Source: DAOTXN01 sp034435435
GTDB lineage: Bacteria; Chloroflexota; Anaerolineae; S140-20
Assembly (NCBI GenBank): GCA_034435435.1
Contig: DAOTXN010000108.1
Coordinates: 20,246-84,245, forward strand
Reading direction: 5' to 3'
Length of the DNA: 64,000 nucleotides
In this document: in pieces, positions 8,425-16,775 of the stretch
Numbering within the stretch: position 1 is the first letter of the stretch
How the letters are laid out: every line of letters begins with the position of its first letter
The notes under the pieces: model-generated
What the model saw: the letters and a program-made list of their open reading frames with translations, nothing else
Told to the model about the DNA's origin: nothing
Databases searched by the model: none
Program-made: the position numbers and the translations under genes

Positions 8425-9666
8425 ATGAAGACGCGACGCCTATCACTGCTGGTCATTTCCCTCTCGCTTACCGTGCTCGCTGTCGCGCTATCGTCATTGG
8501 CCGGACCTGCGCGCGCGCAAGACCCGGCCGGCGAGCTGCTGGCGCTCATCAACACCGCCCGGCTGGCTCAAGGGCTGCATCCTTACACAGCGAGCGTTGA
8601 ATTGAACGCCGCTGCCCAACGCCACAGCGACGACATGGCCGAGACCGGACAGATCGGCCACACCGGCTCCGATGGCTCCTCCAGCACCCAGCGCATCCTG
8701 GATGCCGGCTACGGCGCGTATGAGTTCGGTCTGGTAGCCAGCGAAAATGTCTATGGCGGGACGGGCGGGGCAGAGGCGCCATTCAACAACTGGATGAGCG
8801 ACACGAGCGCGCGCTCCAACATGTTGCACGAGGAGTACCGCGAAGTGGGCATCGGCGTCGCAGGCGATGGCGTGGGGCGCACCTTTTGGACCCTTGCAGT
8901 GGGCGCGCGACCTAACGTGCTGCCGGTGTTGATCAACGGCGGCGCGACCAGCGTCGAGACGATCACCGTCACGCTGCGCCTATTTCCCGAAAACGTCGTG
9001 CCGGAAGGACGCGGCACGGCCATCGGTCAGCCGGCCGAGTACCGCGCCAGCACCAATTCCCGCTTTCCCGCCGCTGCATGGGCGCCCTGGGCCGCGCAAG
9101 TGAGTTTCGTGCTCGACGAGACGCCCGGTCCACAGACCGTGTACGTCCAACTGCGCGATAGCGCCGGACGCACTATTATTTCTCAGGCCAGCGTGACGCT
9201 GATCGGCCCCGAGATGACGACCACCCCCACCCCTACGTTGACCACGGCGACGGCGACCGCTACCGCGACCCGCACCCCCCCCTCCTCGCCCACCTCGACG
9301 GCTACCGCTACACCTGCGCCGTCTGCATCACCCACGATCACGCCCAGCGCCTCCGCGACGCCTACGGCCAGTTCAGCAGCGACCCCCACCAGCGCCCCTA
9401 CCTCGCCTCCGCAGCCCACGGCCGCTGCCACGTCGCTGCCGCTCGAGACGGCATTTGCGTCGCCAACCTCACGCTCGCCGGAGCCGACGGCCGAGCTGTC
9501 AACCGTGGCTCCCCCTCTCCCCACTGACTATTACGCCGCAGAAAAAACTGCACCTCGCCCGCTGGAGGAGCGCCTTGCGCCGTGGGCCGTGGGACTGCAA
9601 ATCGTGGCGCTGGCGCTAGGGGTGTACATCGCGCTACGCCGAAACCACGCCTCTTCTTCGGAATGA
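8425..9666 (+). CDS. Secreted CAP/SCP-domain protein with TP-rich stalk and C-terminal anchor
   Basis: A signal peptide (residues 1-30, ending AGPARA) precedes a CAP domain of about 125 residues: LLALINTARLAQGLHPY, then HSDDMAETGQIGHTGSDG, SENVY and HEEYREVGIGV. CAP proteins (YkwD-like) are secreted and may bind lipids or act as proteases. A beta-rich segment follows, then about 100 residues of Thr/Pro/Ala/Ser repeats, and a final membrane helix with RRNH as the stop-transfer signal, so the CAP head is displayed on a stalk. ATG 8425 is favoured by the signal peptide; no Shine-Dalgarno site precedes it. Confidence 0.85.
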   Translation: MKTRRLSLLVISLSLTVLAVALSSLAGPARAQDPAGELLALINTARLAQGLHPYTASVELNAAAQRHSDDMAETGQIGHTGSDGSSSTQRILDAGYGAYEFGLVASENVYGGTGGAEAPFNNWMSDTSARSNMLHEEYREVGIGVAGDGVGRTFWTLAVGARPNVLPVLINGGATSVETITVTLRLFPENVVPEGRGTAIGQPAEYRASTNSRFPAAAWAPWAAQVSFVLDETPGPQTVYVQLRDSAGRTIISQASVTLIGPEMTTTPTPTLTTATATATATRTPPSSPTSTATATPAPSASPTITPSASATPTASSAATPTSAPTSPPQPTAAATSLPLETAFASPTSRSPEPTAELSTVAPPLPTDYYAAEKTAPRPLEERLAPWAVGLQIVALALGVYIALRRNHASSSE

Positions 9667-9683
9667 GCGTCGTAAAGTTGGCG

Positions 9684-9711
9684 TGACAAAAACCAACAAA
9701 TCTGTTAGTAT
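9684..9711 (+). promoter_or_regulatory. Promoter of the TIM-barrel-like secreted protein
   Basis: TGACAA (9684-9689), a 16-bp spacer and an extended -10 TGTTAGTAT (9703-9711). A CAAGGAG ribosome-binding site follows near 9768, ahead of ATG 9783. Confidence 0.45.
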
Positions 9712-9782
9712 AGCCTGGGGACCTGACCGATTGGGAAGGGGGGAACGGCAGTCGAAAAATCTAAAGTCAAGGAGTAAAACAA

Positions 9783-10718
9783 ATGCGCGGAAAGCAGGCT
9801 GAAGTCGTCTCGAGCGTGATAGCAGCTCTTTTGGTCTGGAGCGTAATTGTCCTCTCACAACCACCCGCCACCACAATAGGACAAACCCTCACCCCTAGAG
9901 TATATCTACCCTTTATCCGTACCAGTGAAAGAAGTATCCCCTACGGGGCCATGCATTTCGGCGACGAGCTGGCCGATTATTCCCATCCCAAAGCGCCTGC
10001 CTTTAACGGCGGCTTTGTGGATTTCTACAATAAATCCGACCTGGCCATAGAGACGCTGCTACAGGCCGCACAAGACGATGGGCAAACCATCATTATCAAC
10101 GTCACCGACAGCTATCCCTGTGAGTATTGGGACGGTAGCACCTTTGAGCACGATTATTTCGTCGGCGATGTGACGGCCAAGGTGGACAACGTTGCGCCGT
10201 TTTACCCCGACACCGTGGTCGGCCTGATGCTGCTCAACGAGCCGCATGACCCCCAGCCAGAGTGCCAGCCGGGCATTCCCGCGATTAATTTGTACAATGC
10301 GGCCAAAGAGATACGGGCGGCGTTTGCCAACGCCGGCGCCGGCGACATCCTGATCGGTTTTGGAGCGCCCGCCGATTATTTCGAGAGCGGCCTGTCTCCA
10401 GCGCAAGCGCAGGACGGCACGATCAATTTTTCGTGGGCCTCGTGGATCTCTTCCAGAGGCGACTTTGACGTGTGGGCGGCGCCGGTGCAGGCTGCGGCTG
10501 CGAGTATGAGCGCAGGAGGATCCAAGCACTGGATCGTCTACTCAGTTAACAGTTTTCAGGCCTCGGATCAAGAGGTGCTGGATATGAACACTTGGGCCTG
10601 CCAGCAAGATGACGCCTTGCAGGTGTGGTGGTACAGTTGGACCGATCCCGACGGGCCCAAGACCACGATTTCATTGAGCAATTTCCTGGCCGTGCGGGAG
10701 ATATGCGACGGTAACTGA
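9783..10718 (+). CDS. Secreted glycoside-hydrolase-like (TIM-barrel) protein
   Basis: A 311-residue protein with an N-terminal signal or anchor segment (residues 11-34). The pattern GLMLLNEPHDP near residue 150 resembles the acid-bearing strand of TIM-barrel glycosidases, and VWWYSWTDPDG lies near the C-terminus. It shares aligned motifs with the lipoprotein at 18362-19438 (LMLLNEPHDP against LMFDEPQDP; IGFGAPADYF against VGVGGPASFL; SRGDF against QRGDV), so the two are divergent paralogues. Glycan binding or hydrolysis at the cell surface is likely but not proven. Confidence 0.55.
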   Translation: MRGKQAEVVSSVIAALLVWSVIVLSQPPATTIGQTLTPRVYLPFIRTSERSIPYGAMHFGDELADYSHPKAPAFNGGFVDFYNKSDLAIETLLQAAQDDGQTIIINVTDSYPCEYWDGSTFEHDYFVGDVTAKVDNVAPFYPDTVVGLMLLNEPHDPQPECQPGIPAINLYNAAKEIRAAFANAGAGDILIGFGAPADYFESGLSPAQAQDGTINFSWASWISSRGDFDVWAAPVQAAAASMSAGGSKHWIVYSVNSFQASDQEVLDMNTWACQQDDALQVWWYSWTDPDGPKTTISLSNFLAVREICDGN

Positions 10719-10756
10719 GCCTCGCTTTCAAGAAAACAGAGCGCACCGTCGAGATG

Positions 10757-10851
10757 CCAGAGGGCGGCTTTCCAAAGCCGCCCTCTGGGAGCGGCGCGTA
10801 TGGAAACGCGCCCTACCGGGGGCGGCAGCTTTTACAGCCGCCGCCCCTGTG
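10757..10851. repeat. Cluster of three GC-rich hairpins between convergent genes
   Basis: The first is a perfect 15-bp inverted repeat with a 2-base loop (10757-10788). A second (near 10792-10812) and a third (near 10817-10850) follow, all of the GGGCGG...CCGCCC type seen again at 18294, 25874 and 30258. The cluster sits between two convergent genes and could end transcription from both sides, but no T-run follows. Confidence 0.6.
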
Positions 10852-10864
10852 GCAGATATGAGGA

Positions 10865-12238
10865 TTATTCGGTCTCGATTTCGACGAGGGCGTTCATCCC
10901 CCAGCGCAGGTCCGAGAGAGACAAATCGTCGGTCAACCGGATTCTGACGGCATAAATCACTTTGTCGTCAACCAGCTCCGATTGGAGCGCGATGTGGCGG
11001 ACGACGCCGGCGAACACCTGACCGGGCAGCGCCTCTATCGTCACCGTCGCCTGCTGATCTATCTTCACCTCGGCGACATCCAGCTCAGACAGGTCGGTTG
11101 TGCGGGCCTCTAACTGGTCGAGTGTCGCCAACACGACCACAACCTGCTTGGCGTCAACGTGGTCATCGATTCCGACCCGCACATCTACCACCGTCCCGGC
11201 AAAGGGCGCCCGCAAAACAGACTGCTCAATTTGCAGCTCGAGCTGCTCGACGGATAGTTTGGCCTGTTCCAACTGCGCCTCGGCTTCAGTAGGTTCTTTG
11301 GCAAGGTCGGAGTTGTCAAAGAGTTGACTCGCGGCTCGCAGGTTGTCCAGGTCCAGTTGGGCCGCTTCGACCCGGGCAGCCTGAATATCCAGCGTGATGG
11401 TAAAAGACCCCCCGGCCTTGATGGCCGCTTCCAACTGATTGCGAGCGTCTTTGATCTGGACGGCGAGAATCTGCACTTCGATGTCGTGGGCCTGTTTGGC
11501 GTCCAGGGCCGTATCCAGTTCCGTCTGGGCCACTTGCAGGTCGAAATCGGCCTGTTGGAGCGTACCATAGTAACGGTCGCGCTCTTCCTGCGGTTCCCAG
11601 GGGCGGTCGAGGGATTTGTTATACTCATTCAGCCAATAGTCGTAAGCGCCCTGCTTACGGGTCACTTCTACCCGGGCCGCGGTGACAGCCGGGGTGGGGT
11701 CTTGGGCCTGAAGCTGGCTCAAACGCAGTTCCAACTGCTCCAGAGCCGATTGGGCAGTGGCGATGGCAGAACCAGGGTCCTGGGTCTCCAGTCCCTCGAG
11801 TTCCAATTGGGCGATCTTGAGATCGATTTCCGCCTGAGCCATCTGATCGGCATTCTCAAGCGCCGCCTGCCGGTTAGCGGCTTCTTTAGCCAGCACCTCC
11901 TGCTGTGCAATCTGCAAGGACAATTCCAGCGCCGAGGTGTCCAGACGCATTAACGGCGCGCCGGCCTGCACCCGCTCGCCCGGGGCGACCAGAACCTCCG
12001 CCACGTCGCCGGCGCTGTCGAAACTCAGCTCAGCCCAACGCAGCGGCTCGATCACTGCCGCGGCGACAATCGTGCCATTACCCTGAATTGCCGCCGACGC
12101 GGCCTCAACGGCGGCAGTGTCGCCGGCAACCGGCGCCTGCACGTGAGCATCAATTATCGTCGGATCTTTGGCCTGTTCGCCACAACCGACTACCAACAAC
12201 AAGAAACCGACCAGCAAAAAAATAATCCGTTTTGACAT
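10865..12238 (-). CDS. HlyD/RND-type periplasmic adaptor lipoprotein
   Basis: A lipoprotein signal peptide ends in the lipobox LVVGC, with lipidation expected near residue 19. The protein then shows a split lipoyl-like domain (GERVQAGAPLMRLD and APFAGTVVDVRVG), a very long coiled coil rich in Gln, Glu and Ala between them, and a C-terminal beta-barrel (VEIKIDQQATVTIEALPG). Such adaptors link an inner-membrane exporter such as a MacB-type ABC transporter to outer parts. No partner transporter is adjacent. ATG 12238 has an AAGGA site at correct spacing; the GTG at 12244 is too close to it. Confidence 0.85.
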   Translation of the reverse strand: MSKRIIFLLVGFLLLVVGCGEQAKDPTIIDAHVQAPVAGDTAAVEAASAAIQGNGTIVAAAVIEPLRWAELSFDSAGDVAEVLVAPGERVQAGAPLMRLDTSALELSLQIAQQEVLAKEAANRQAALENADQMAQAEIDLKIAQLELEGLETQDPGSAIATAQSALEQLELRLSQLQAQDPTPAVTAARVEVTRKQGAYDYWLNEYNKSLDRPWEPQEERDRYYGTLQQADFDLQVAQTELDTALDAKQAHDIEVQILAVQIKDARNQLEAAIKAGGSFTITLDIQAARVEAAQLDLDNLRAASQLFDNSDLAKEPTEAEAQLEQAKLSVEQLELQIEQSVLRAPFAGTVVDVRVGIDDHVDAKQVVVVLATLDQLEARTTDLSELDVAEVKIDQQATVTIEALPGQVFAGVVRHIALQSELVDDKVIYAVRIRLTDDLSLSDLRWGMNALVEIETE

Positions 12239-12313
12239 TTTCACTTCCTTGTGACGTTAACTTGACGTTGACTGCGAGCTTTCAATCTTTAACCGATAGC
12301 TGATGATTGACCA

Positions 12314-13483
12314 TCATGCTGCCAACATCGCAGCGGGCAGCGCCGCCGTTTCGTTGACCAGCTCGTAGGCCCAGCCATCGCGTTTGGGTAAAAGCCCATC
12401 GTCGTATTTGAAAGCTTTTTGGATCGTGCGATGCAGGTGCAGACAACGCACATTACTGTATTTAGCATCGTGATAGTCGTGGACCCTACCGTTCTGGATG
12501 GCCTCTATGACCTGCTGGATGCCTTGCTCTATCGTCCATTGAGGTCTAAAATCCAGGGTCCGGCGGATCTTGCCAAAATCGACCCGATAGTTACGTCGGT
12601 CGCCGTCTGCCCCCATGCTGATCAGCTCAGACGTGGGCACCATGCGATGCACGATCTCGCCAACCTGTTGAAGCGTCATGTTCTGCTCGTCCGAGCCGAC
12701 GTTAAAGATTTGGCGGTGTATCAGTTGACGGGGCGATTCCAAGACCTTGAACACAGCCAGGGCCACGTCGTCCACGTGGACAAAGGGCCGCCATTGATCG
12801 CCGCCATAGACAGTGATTTTTCCCTCGGTCATCGCTTTGGCCGCCAGCAAATTGACCACCAGATCGAAACGGGTACGTCCCGAAAGTCCATACACCGTTC
12901 CAAAGCGCAACAACGTGGGGCTAAAGTGGTCGCCGGACATTTCGAGCAGCATCTTTTCTGAGGCGATTTTGCTGCGTGCATACAGAGAGACCGGGTTGAG
13001 CGCCGATTTCTCGTGCAGCAATTCGTCGCTGGCCCCGTAAACCGAGCACGTGCTGGCAAAGATGAGCCGGCCAACTCCCATACCCTCGGCTACTTCGGCC
13101 ACCATGCGGGTGGCCATCAAGTTGACCTGAACGGTCAGCTCTTCGTCCAACGAGCAGGCGGGATCGCCCACAATGGCCCCCAAGTGAATGACAGCATCTA
13201 CGCCTTGCATGGCGCGCACCACGTTGTTCACCTGTAAAAAGTCGCCCTGTATGATCTCCAGGTGGGGATGATGGATGACCTCCGCCAGAGGCTCGCTGCC
13301 AAAGACCATCAAGTCTAGCAGGCGCACCCGATAGCCTTTGTCCAGCAGCTTGGGCAGCAGCGCCGAGCCGATATAGCCCGCTCCACCCACTACTAATACG
13401 CTTTTGATCTTATGACCGTTAGAGCCGTGTAGTGAAAAATGACTTTTCCCTCGATCAACCCCGATGTGATCTATCGCAACCAT
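12314..13483 (-). CDS. NAD-dependent nucleotide-sugar epimerase/dehydratase
   Basis: Extended SDR enzyme with a Rossmann glycine motif VVGGAGYIGS (residues 31-40), the active-site pair Tyr168 and Lys172 in YARSK, and an upstream Ser/Thr-rich FASTCSVYG. It probably interconverts or dehydrates an NDP-sugar for the surface polysaccharide. The start has a strong GAGGAAAGAGG site. The N-terminal 25 residues before the Rossmann fold are unusual. It is the last gene of the polysaccharide locus, separated by a hairpin and its own 5' region with direct repeats, so it may be transcribed independently. Confidence 0.85.
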   Translation of the reverse strand: MVAIDHIGVDRGKSHFSLHGSNGHKIKSVLVVGGAGYIGSALLPKLLDKGYRVRLLDLMVFGSEPLAEVIHHPHLEIIQGDFLQVNNVVRAMQGVDAVIHLGAIVGDPACSLDEELTVQVNLMATRMVAEVAEGMGVGRLIFASTCSVYGASDELLHEKSALNPVSLYARSKIASEKMLLEMSGDHFSPTLLRFGTVYGLSGRTRFDLVVNLLAAKAMTEGKITVYGGDQWRPFVHVDDVALAVFKVLESPRQLIHRQIFNVGSDEQNMTLQQVGEIVHRMVPTSELISMGADGDRRNYRVDFGKIRRTLDFRPQWTIEQGIQQVIEAIQNGRVHDYHDAKYSNVRCLHLHRTIQKAFKYDDGLLPKRDGWAYELVNETAALPAAMLAA

Positions 13484-13511
13484 GACCTCTTTCCTCTCCC
13501 AAATTCTGCCT

Positions 13512-13545
13512 AAATCACTCCGTATTATCCAAATTACTCCGTATT
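13512..13545. promoter_or_regulatory. Direct repeats upstream of the epimerase gene
   Basis: AAATCACTCCGTATT (from 13512) and AAATTACTCCGTATT (from 13531) are spaced 19 bp apart, about two helical turns, in the 5' region of the minus-strand epimerase gene. A TAAAAT hexamer lies at the outer edge. This could be an operator with a promoter; no regulator is known. Confidence 0.35.
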
Positions 13546-13608
13546 TTAACAGATTTGTGTCTGAAAAAAGGTGGAGAATTGTTAGAGATTGGTAAAAGAA
13601 ACCCGATC

Positions 13609-13633
13609 TTGCAAAGGTTCAGAACCTTCGCAA
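13609..13633. terminator. Hairpin after the sugar transferase gene
   Basis: A 12-bp inverted repeat (13609-13620 with 13622-13633, one mismatch) lies just after the sugar transferase stop. It could terminate or attenuate transcription ahead of the epimerase gene, or be a mobile palindrome. No long T-run follows on the minus strand. Confidence 0.45.
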
Positions 13634-13635
13634 AG

Positions 13636-14280
13636 CTAATCTGTCTGCTCCGCCATCGCCACCTCCGGCAACGCTGGCTTGGTGAAACGATCTTTGAACA
13701 ACGCCCACAACGTTTCAAAGATGAGCTTCAAGTCCAACCAGAAAGACTGATTTTCAATGTATTCCATGTCCAGGACCACTTTGGGCGGCAGAACCTTCTC
13801 CAGATAATCGCGGTCGAGGGTTTCAGGGTTGGTCAGCATGTCTTCCTCGTGGCGAAATCTGATCTGGGTCACGCCGGTCATGCCCGGCTTGACCTGGAAA
13901 ATCTTTTTCTGCTCGGCGGTGTAACGCTCGTAGTAATAGAGCGATTCGGGACGCGGCCCGACCATGCTCATGTCGCCCTTGAGCACGTTCCACAATTGCG
14001 GAAACTCGTCCAGGCGGGCCTGGCGCAACAGATGGCCCACGCGGGTAATGCGCGGGTCGCCGTCATACGTGACCGAGGGGCCGCGCTTTTCGGCGTCGGT
14101 CACCATGGTGCGAAACTTGTACATGGTGAACACCTTGCCGCCCTTGCCGACCCTTTTGCCGCCGTAGAAAATCGGGCCGGGCGAGCCTAGCTTGACCAGA
14201 ATGGACACGATCAGAAAATACGGGCTGAGCACGATCAGCCCCAGCAAGGATGCCGTGATATCAAAAACGCGCTTCAACAT
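13636..14280 (-). CDS. Initiating sugar-1-phosphate transferase (polyprenol-phosphate)
   Basis: One N-terminal membrane helix followed by the bacterial sugar transferase domain: YKFRTM near residue 53, RLDEFPQLWNVLKGDMSMVGPRPE near 90-113. This family (PF02397) moves a sugar phosphate from an NDP-sugar to undecaprenyl phosphate, the committed first step of exopolysaccharide or glycan assembly. The length (214) matches the short WcaJ/PglC-type catalytic form. A GGAGGTGAAC ribosome-binding site supports ATG 14280, and the aminotransferase gene ends only 3 bp upstream. Confidence 0.9.
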   Translation of the reverse strand: MLKRVFDITASLLGLIVLSPYFLIVSILVKLGSPGPIFYGGKRVGKGGKVFTMYKFRTMVTDAEKRGPSVTYDGDPRITRVGHLLRQARLDEFPQLWNVLKGDMSMVGPRPESLYYYERYTAEQKKIFQVKPGMTGVTQIRFRHEEDMLTNPETLDRDYLEKVLPPKVVLDMEYIENQSFWLDLKLIFETLWALFKDRFTKPALPEVAMAEQTD

Positions 14281-14283
14281 AGT

Positions 14284-15513
14284 TCACCTCCGATAAAGAT
14301 TGACGATGCGTCTGACGGCTTCGATGACCGAGAAAACGTCCGCCTCGGTCATGCGGGTATAGAGCGGGAGCGAGATGGCGCCCTCGTACACGGTCTCGGC
14401 GACAGGAAAGTCACCCCGCGTATAACCGAAGGCCTTTTGGTAGTAGGGATGCAGGTGCAACGGGATAAAGTGCACCGATGTGCCGATGTTGTGTCGGCGC
14501 AGTTCGTCGATGAATTGCGCCCGATCGATGGTCAGCGCGCCCGGCGCGAGCCGCAGGACATACAAGTGCCAGGCGTGGGTCACGTCGGGCGACACAACGG
14601 GCGTGATCAACTCGGGCATCTCGGCAAAGGCGGCGGTGTACATGTCGGCGTAACGCTGGCGGAGCTCTCGGAAACGTTCCAGCCGGGCCAGTTGGTGCAG
14701 CCCCAGCGCAGCGCCCACGTCGGTCATGTTGTATTTGTAGCCGGGCGCGACCACTTCGTAGAACCACGAGCCGGCCGAGGTGTAGCGTTTCCAGGCGTCG
14801 CGGCTCATGCCGTGCAGCCCCCACACACGCATCTCGGCGGCCAGGTCCTCGTCGTCGGTGGTCAGCATGCCGCCTTCGCCGGTGGTCATGGTCTTGGTGG
14901 CATAAAAGCTAAAAGCAGTCACGTCGCCCAGCGTGCCGATGCGCCGGCCTTTGTAGACCGCGCCGGCAGCGTGGGCGGCGTCCTCGATCACCAGCAGGTT
15001 GTGACGGCGGGCCACGTCGAGAAGCTCGTCCATGCGGCAGGGATGCCCGGCCATGTGCACCGGGATGATGGCCCGGGTGCGCGGGGTGATCCTGGCCTCC
15101 ACCTGAGCCGGGTCCAGGCCCATGTCGTCCTCACAGATGTCGGCCAGCACGGGTTTGGCCCGCTGGTGCACCACGACGTTGGCCGTGGCGCAAAAGGTGG
15201 TGGGCGAAGTAATCACCTCGTCGCCCTCGCCGATCCGGGCGGCGACCAGCGCCAGGTGCAGCGCAGCCGTGCACGAACTGACGGCCACGGCCTCGCGGCT
15301 GCCTATGTAATCGCGGAAGCGCGCCTCGAACTCTTTGGTTTTAGGCCCCACGCTCAGCCAGCCGGAGCGCAGCGTGTCTATCACTTCGTTGATTTCCTCC
15401 TCGCCCAGATCGGGTAGGGCAAAGGGCAAAAAAGTCTCGCGTACGGGCTGGCCGTCCGTTCCGAATGGCGCTTCCTGGATAATTGTCGCCGGTGATTTTA
15501 CAGATTGTAACAT
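14284..15513 (-). CDS. DegT/DnrJ/EryC1-family sugar aminotransferase
   Basis: PLP-dependent fold-type I enzyme. Asp178 in VIEDAAHAAG and Lys207 in FYATKTMTTGEGG are the cofactor-binding residues of the family, which makes 4-amino or 3-amino sugars on NDP carriers. ATG 15513 has an AAAGGAGG site. With the neighbouring initiating transferase and epimerase it suggests that the glycan contains an amino-deoxysugar such as bacillosamine or perosamine; the exact sugar cannot be read. Confidence 0.9.
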   Translation of the reverse strand: MLQSVKSPATIIQEAPFGTDGQPVRETFLPFALPDLGEEEINEVIDTLRSGWLSVGPKTKEFEARFRDYIGSREAVAVSSCTAALHLALVAARIGEGDEVITSPTTFCATANVVVHQRAKPVLADICEDDMGLDPAQVEARITPRTRAIIPVHMAGHPCRMDELLDVARRHNLLVIEDAAHAAGAVYKGRRIGTLGDVTAFSFYATKTMTTGEGGMLTTDDEDLAAEMRVWGLHGMSRDAWKRYTSAGSWFYEVVAPGYKYNMTDVGAALGLHQLARLERFRELRQRYADMYTAAFAEMPELITPVVSPDVTHAWHLYVLRLAPGALTIDRAQFIDELRRHNIGTSVHFIPLHLHPYYQKAFGYTRGDFPVAETVYEGAISLPLYTRMTEADVFSVIEAVRRIVNLYRR

Positions 15514-15528
15514 CGTTCACGTCCTCCT

Positions 15529-16743
15529 TTATGTGCTTGGGCTGGGGATCGGCTTGAGCACCCGCGCCGGATCGATGCGCATTCTCTCGCGCAGAAGCCG
15601 CCGGTATTCCGCGTCGGTTTTGTAAAAATACAGGCGCTCGTCGAAATGAGTCAATGCCCGCTGGCGGGCCTTGCGTCCCATCTCGGCGGCCATTTCCGGA
15701 TTGTTCAGCATTTTTTGGATGGCCGCGGCCAGCGCCGGCGCGTCGCGCATGGGGACCAACAGGCCGGTCTGGCCGTCGATAATCACGTCCACGTTGCCGC
15801 GCACGCGGCTGGCGACCATCGGCTTGGCCATGGCGGCGCTTTCCATCAGGATGCGCGGAATACCTTCGGCGTAAGAGGGCAGCACTACCACGTCCATAAG
15901 ACTGACCAGGACCGGAACGTCGTCGCGGAAGCCCAACAACATCACGTCCTCTTCCAGACCCAGCTCGCGGATTTTTCCCTCCGGCGAAACGGCGGTGGGC
16001 TTGTCTTTTTGCGACGAGCCGATAGCCAGGTAGCGCGCCTTGAGGCCCTGCGCTTTGAGCATGTGGGCCGCCTCTAGAAATTCAAAAATGCCTTTCTCGC
16101 GCACCAGCCGGGCCACGATGCCGATGACCGCCTCGTCGGGCGCGATGCCCAGGTTGGCCCGCAGCGCCGCTACCTCTGCCTCCGGCACGGCGCCGGGATA
16201 GAAACGACTGATGTCAATGCCGTTGCCCAGGTGGTGGATCTTGTCCGGCGGGCACAGCTTGAGGCGCAGGGCCGTCTGGACGTCCTCCTCGTTTTGCGAC
16301 AAAATCGAGTGGCAGCAGGCCGCCGCAACTTTTTCCACGCCCACGAAAAAGCGATACTGCAACGGACTCATGTCCTCGTGCAGATACAGGCCGCGGTGGG
16401 TGTGCACAATGACCGGCGTGCGGGCGATTTTGGCCGCCAGCCGCCCCAGCAGCCCTGGCTTGACCGTGCTGGTGTGCACGATGTCAAAGCGCTCCTGGCG
16501 AAAGTAACGCACCAGCCGCGTCACCGTCTTGAGGTCGGCCAGCGGGCTGATGCGCGGCTCGAACGGAATGACCTTGACGAAAATATCGTCCTGGATGACT
16601 GTGTCGTGCTGGATCCAACTGCCCGGATGGGAGACGACCGACACGTCGTAACCCTGTTCTTTTTGATAACGCAGATAATTGGCGATGTGAATTTTTAACC
16701 CCAGATCAAAATTTACCAGATGTACGAGCTTTATCTTGTCCAT
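15529..16743 (-). CDS. GT4-type glycosyltransferase
   Basis: GT-B fold with an N-terminal acceptor half (HTSTVKPGLLGRLAA) and a C-terminal donor half ending in the family signature LPSYAEGIPRILMESAAMAKPMV. It should add a sugar to the lipid-linked intermediate made by the sugar transferase two genes downstream. Start MDKIKLVHLV has a GAGAGGAAA site. The gene is in line with the flippase upstream and the aminotransferase downstream. Confidence 0.9.
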   Translation of the reverse strand: MDKIKLVHLVNFDLGLKIHIANYLRYQKEQGYDVSVVSHPGSWIQHDTVIQDDIFVKVIPFEPRISPLADLKTVTRLVRYFRQERFDIVHTSTVKPGLLGRLAAKIARTPVIVHTHRGLYLHEDMSPLQYRFFVGVEKVAAACCHSILSQNEEDVQTALRLKLCPPDKIHHLGNGIDISRFYPGAVPEAEVAALRANLGIAPDEAVIGIVARLVREKGIFEFLEAAHMLKAQGLKARYLAIGSSQKDKPTAVSPEGKIRELGLEEDVMLLGFRDDVPVLVSLMDVVVLPSYAEGIPRILMESAAMAKPMVASRVRGNVDVIIDGQTGLLVPMRDAPALAAAIQKMLNNPEMAAEMGRKARQRALTHFDERLYFYKTDAEYRRLLRERMRIDPARVLKPIPSPST

Positions 16744-16775
16744 TGTTTTCCTCTCTGCAAACCAAATGACTCACT

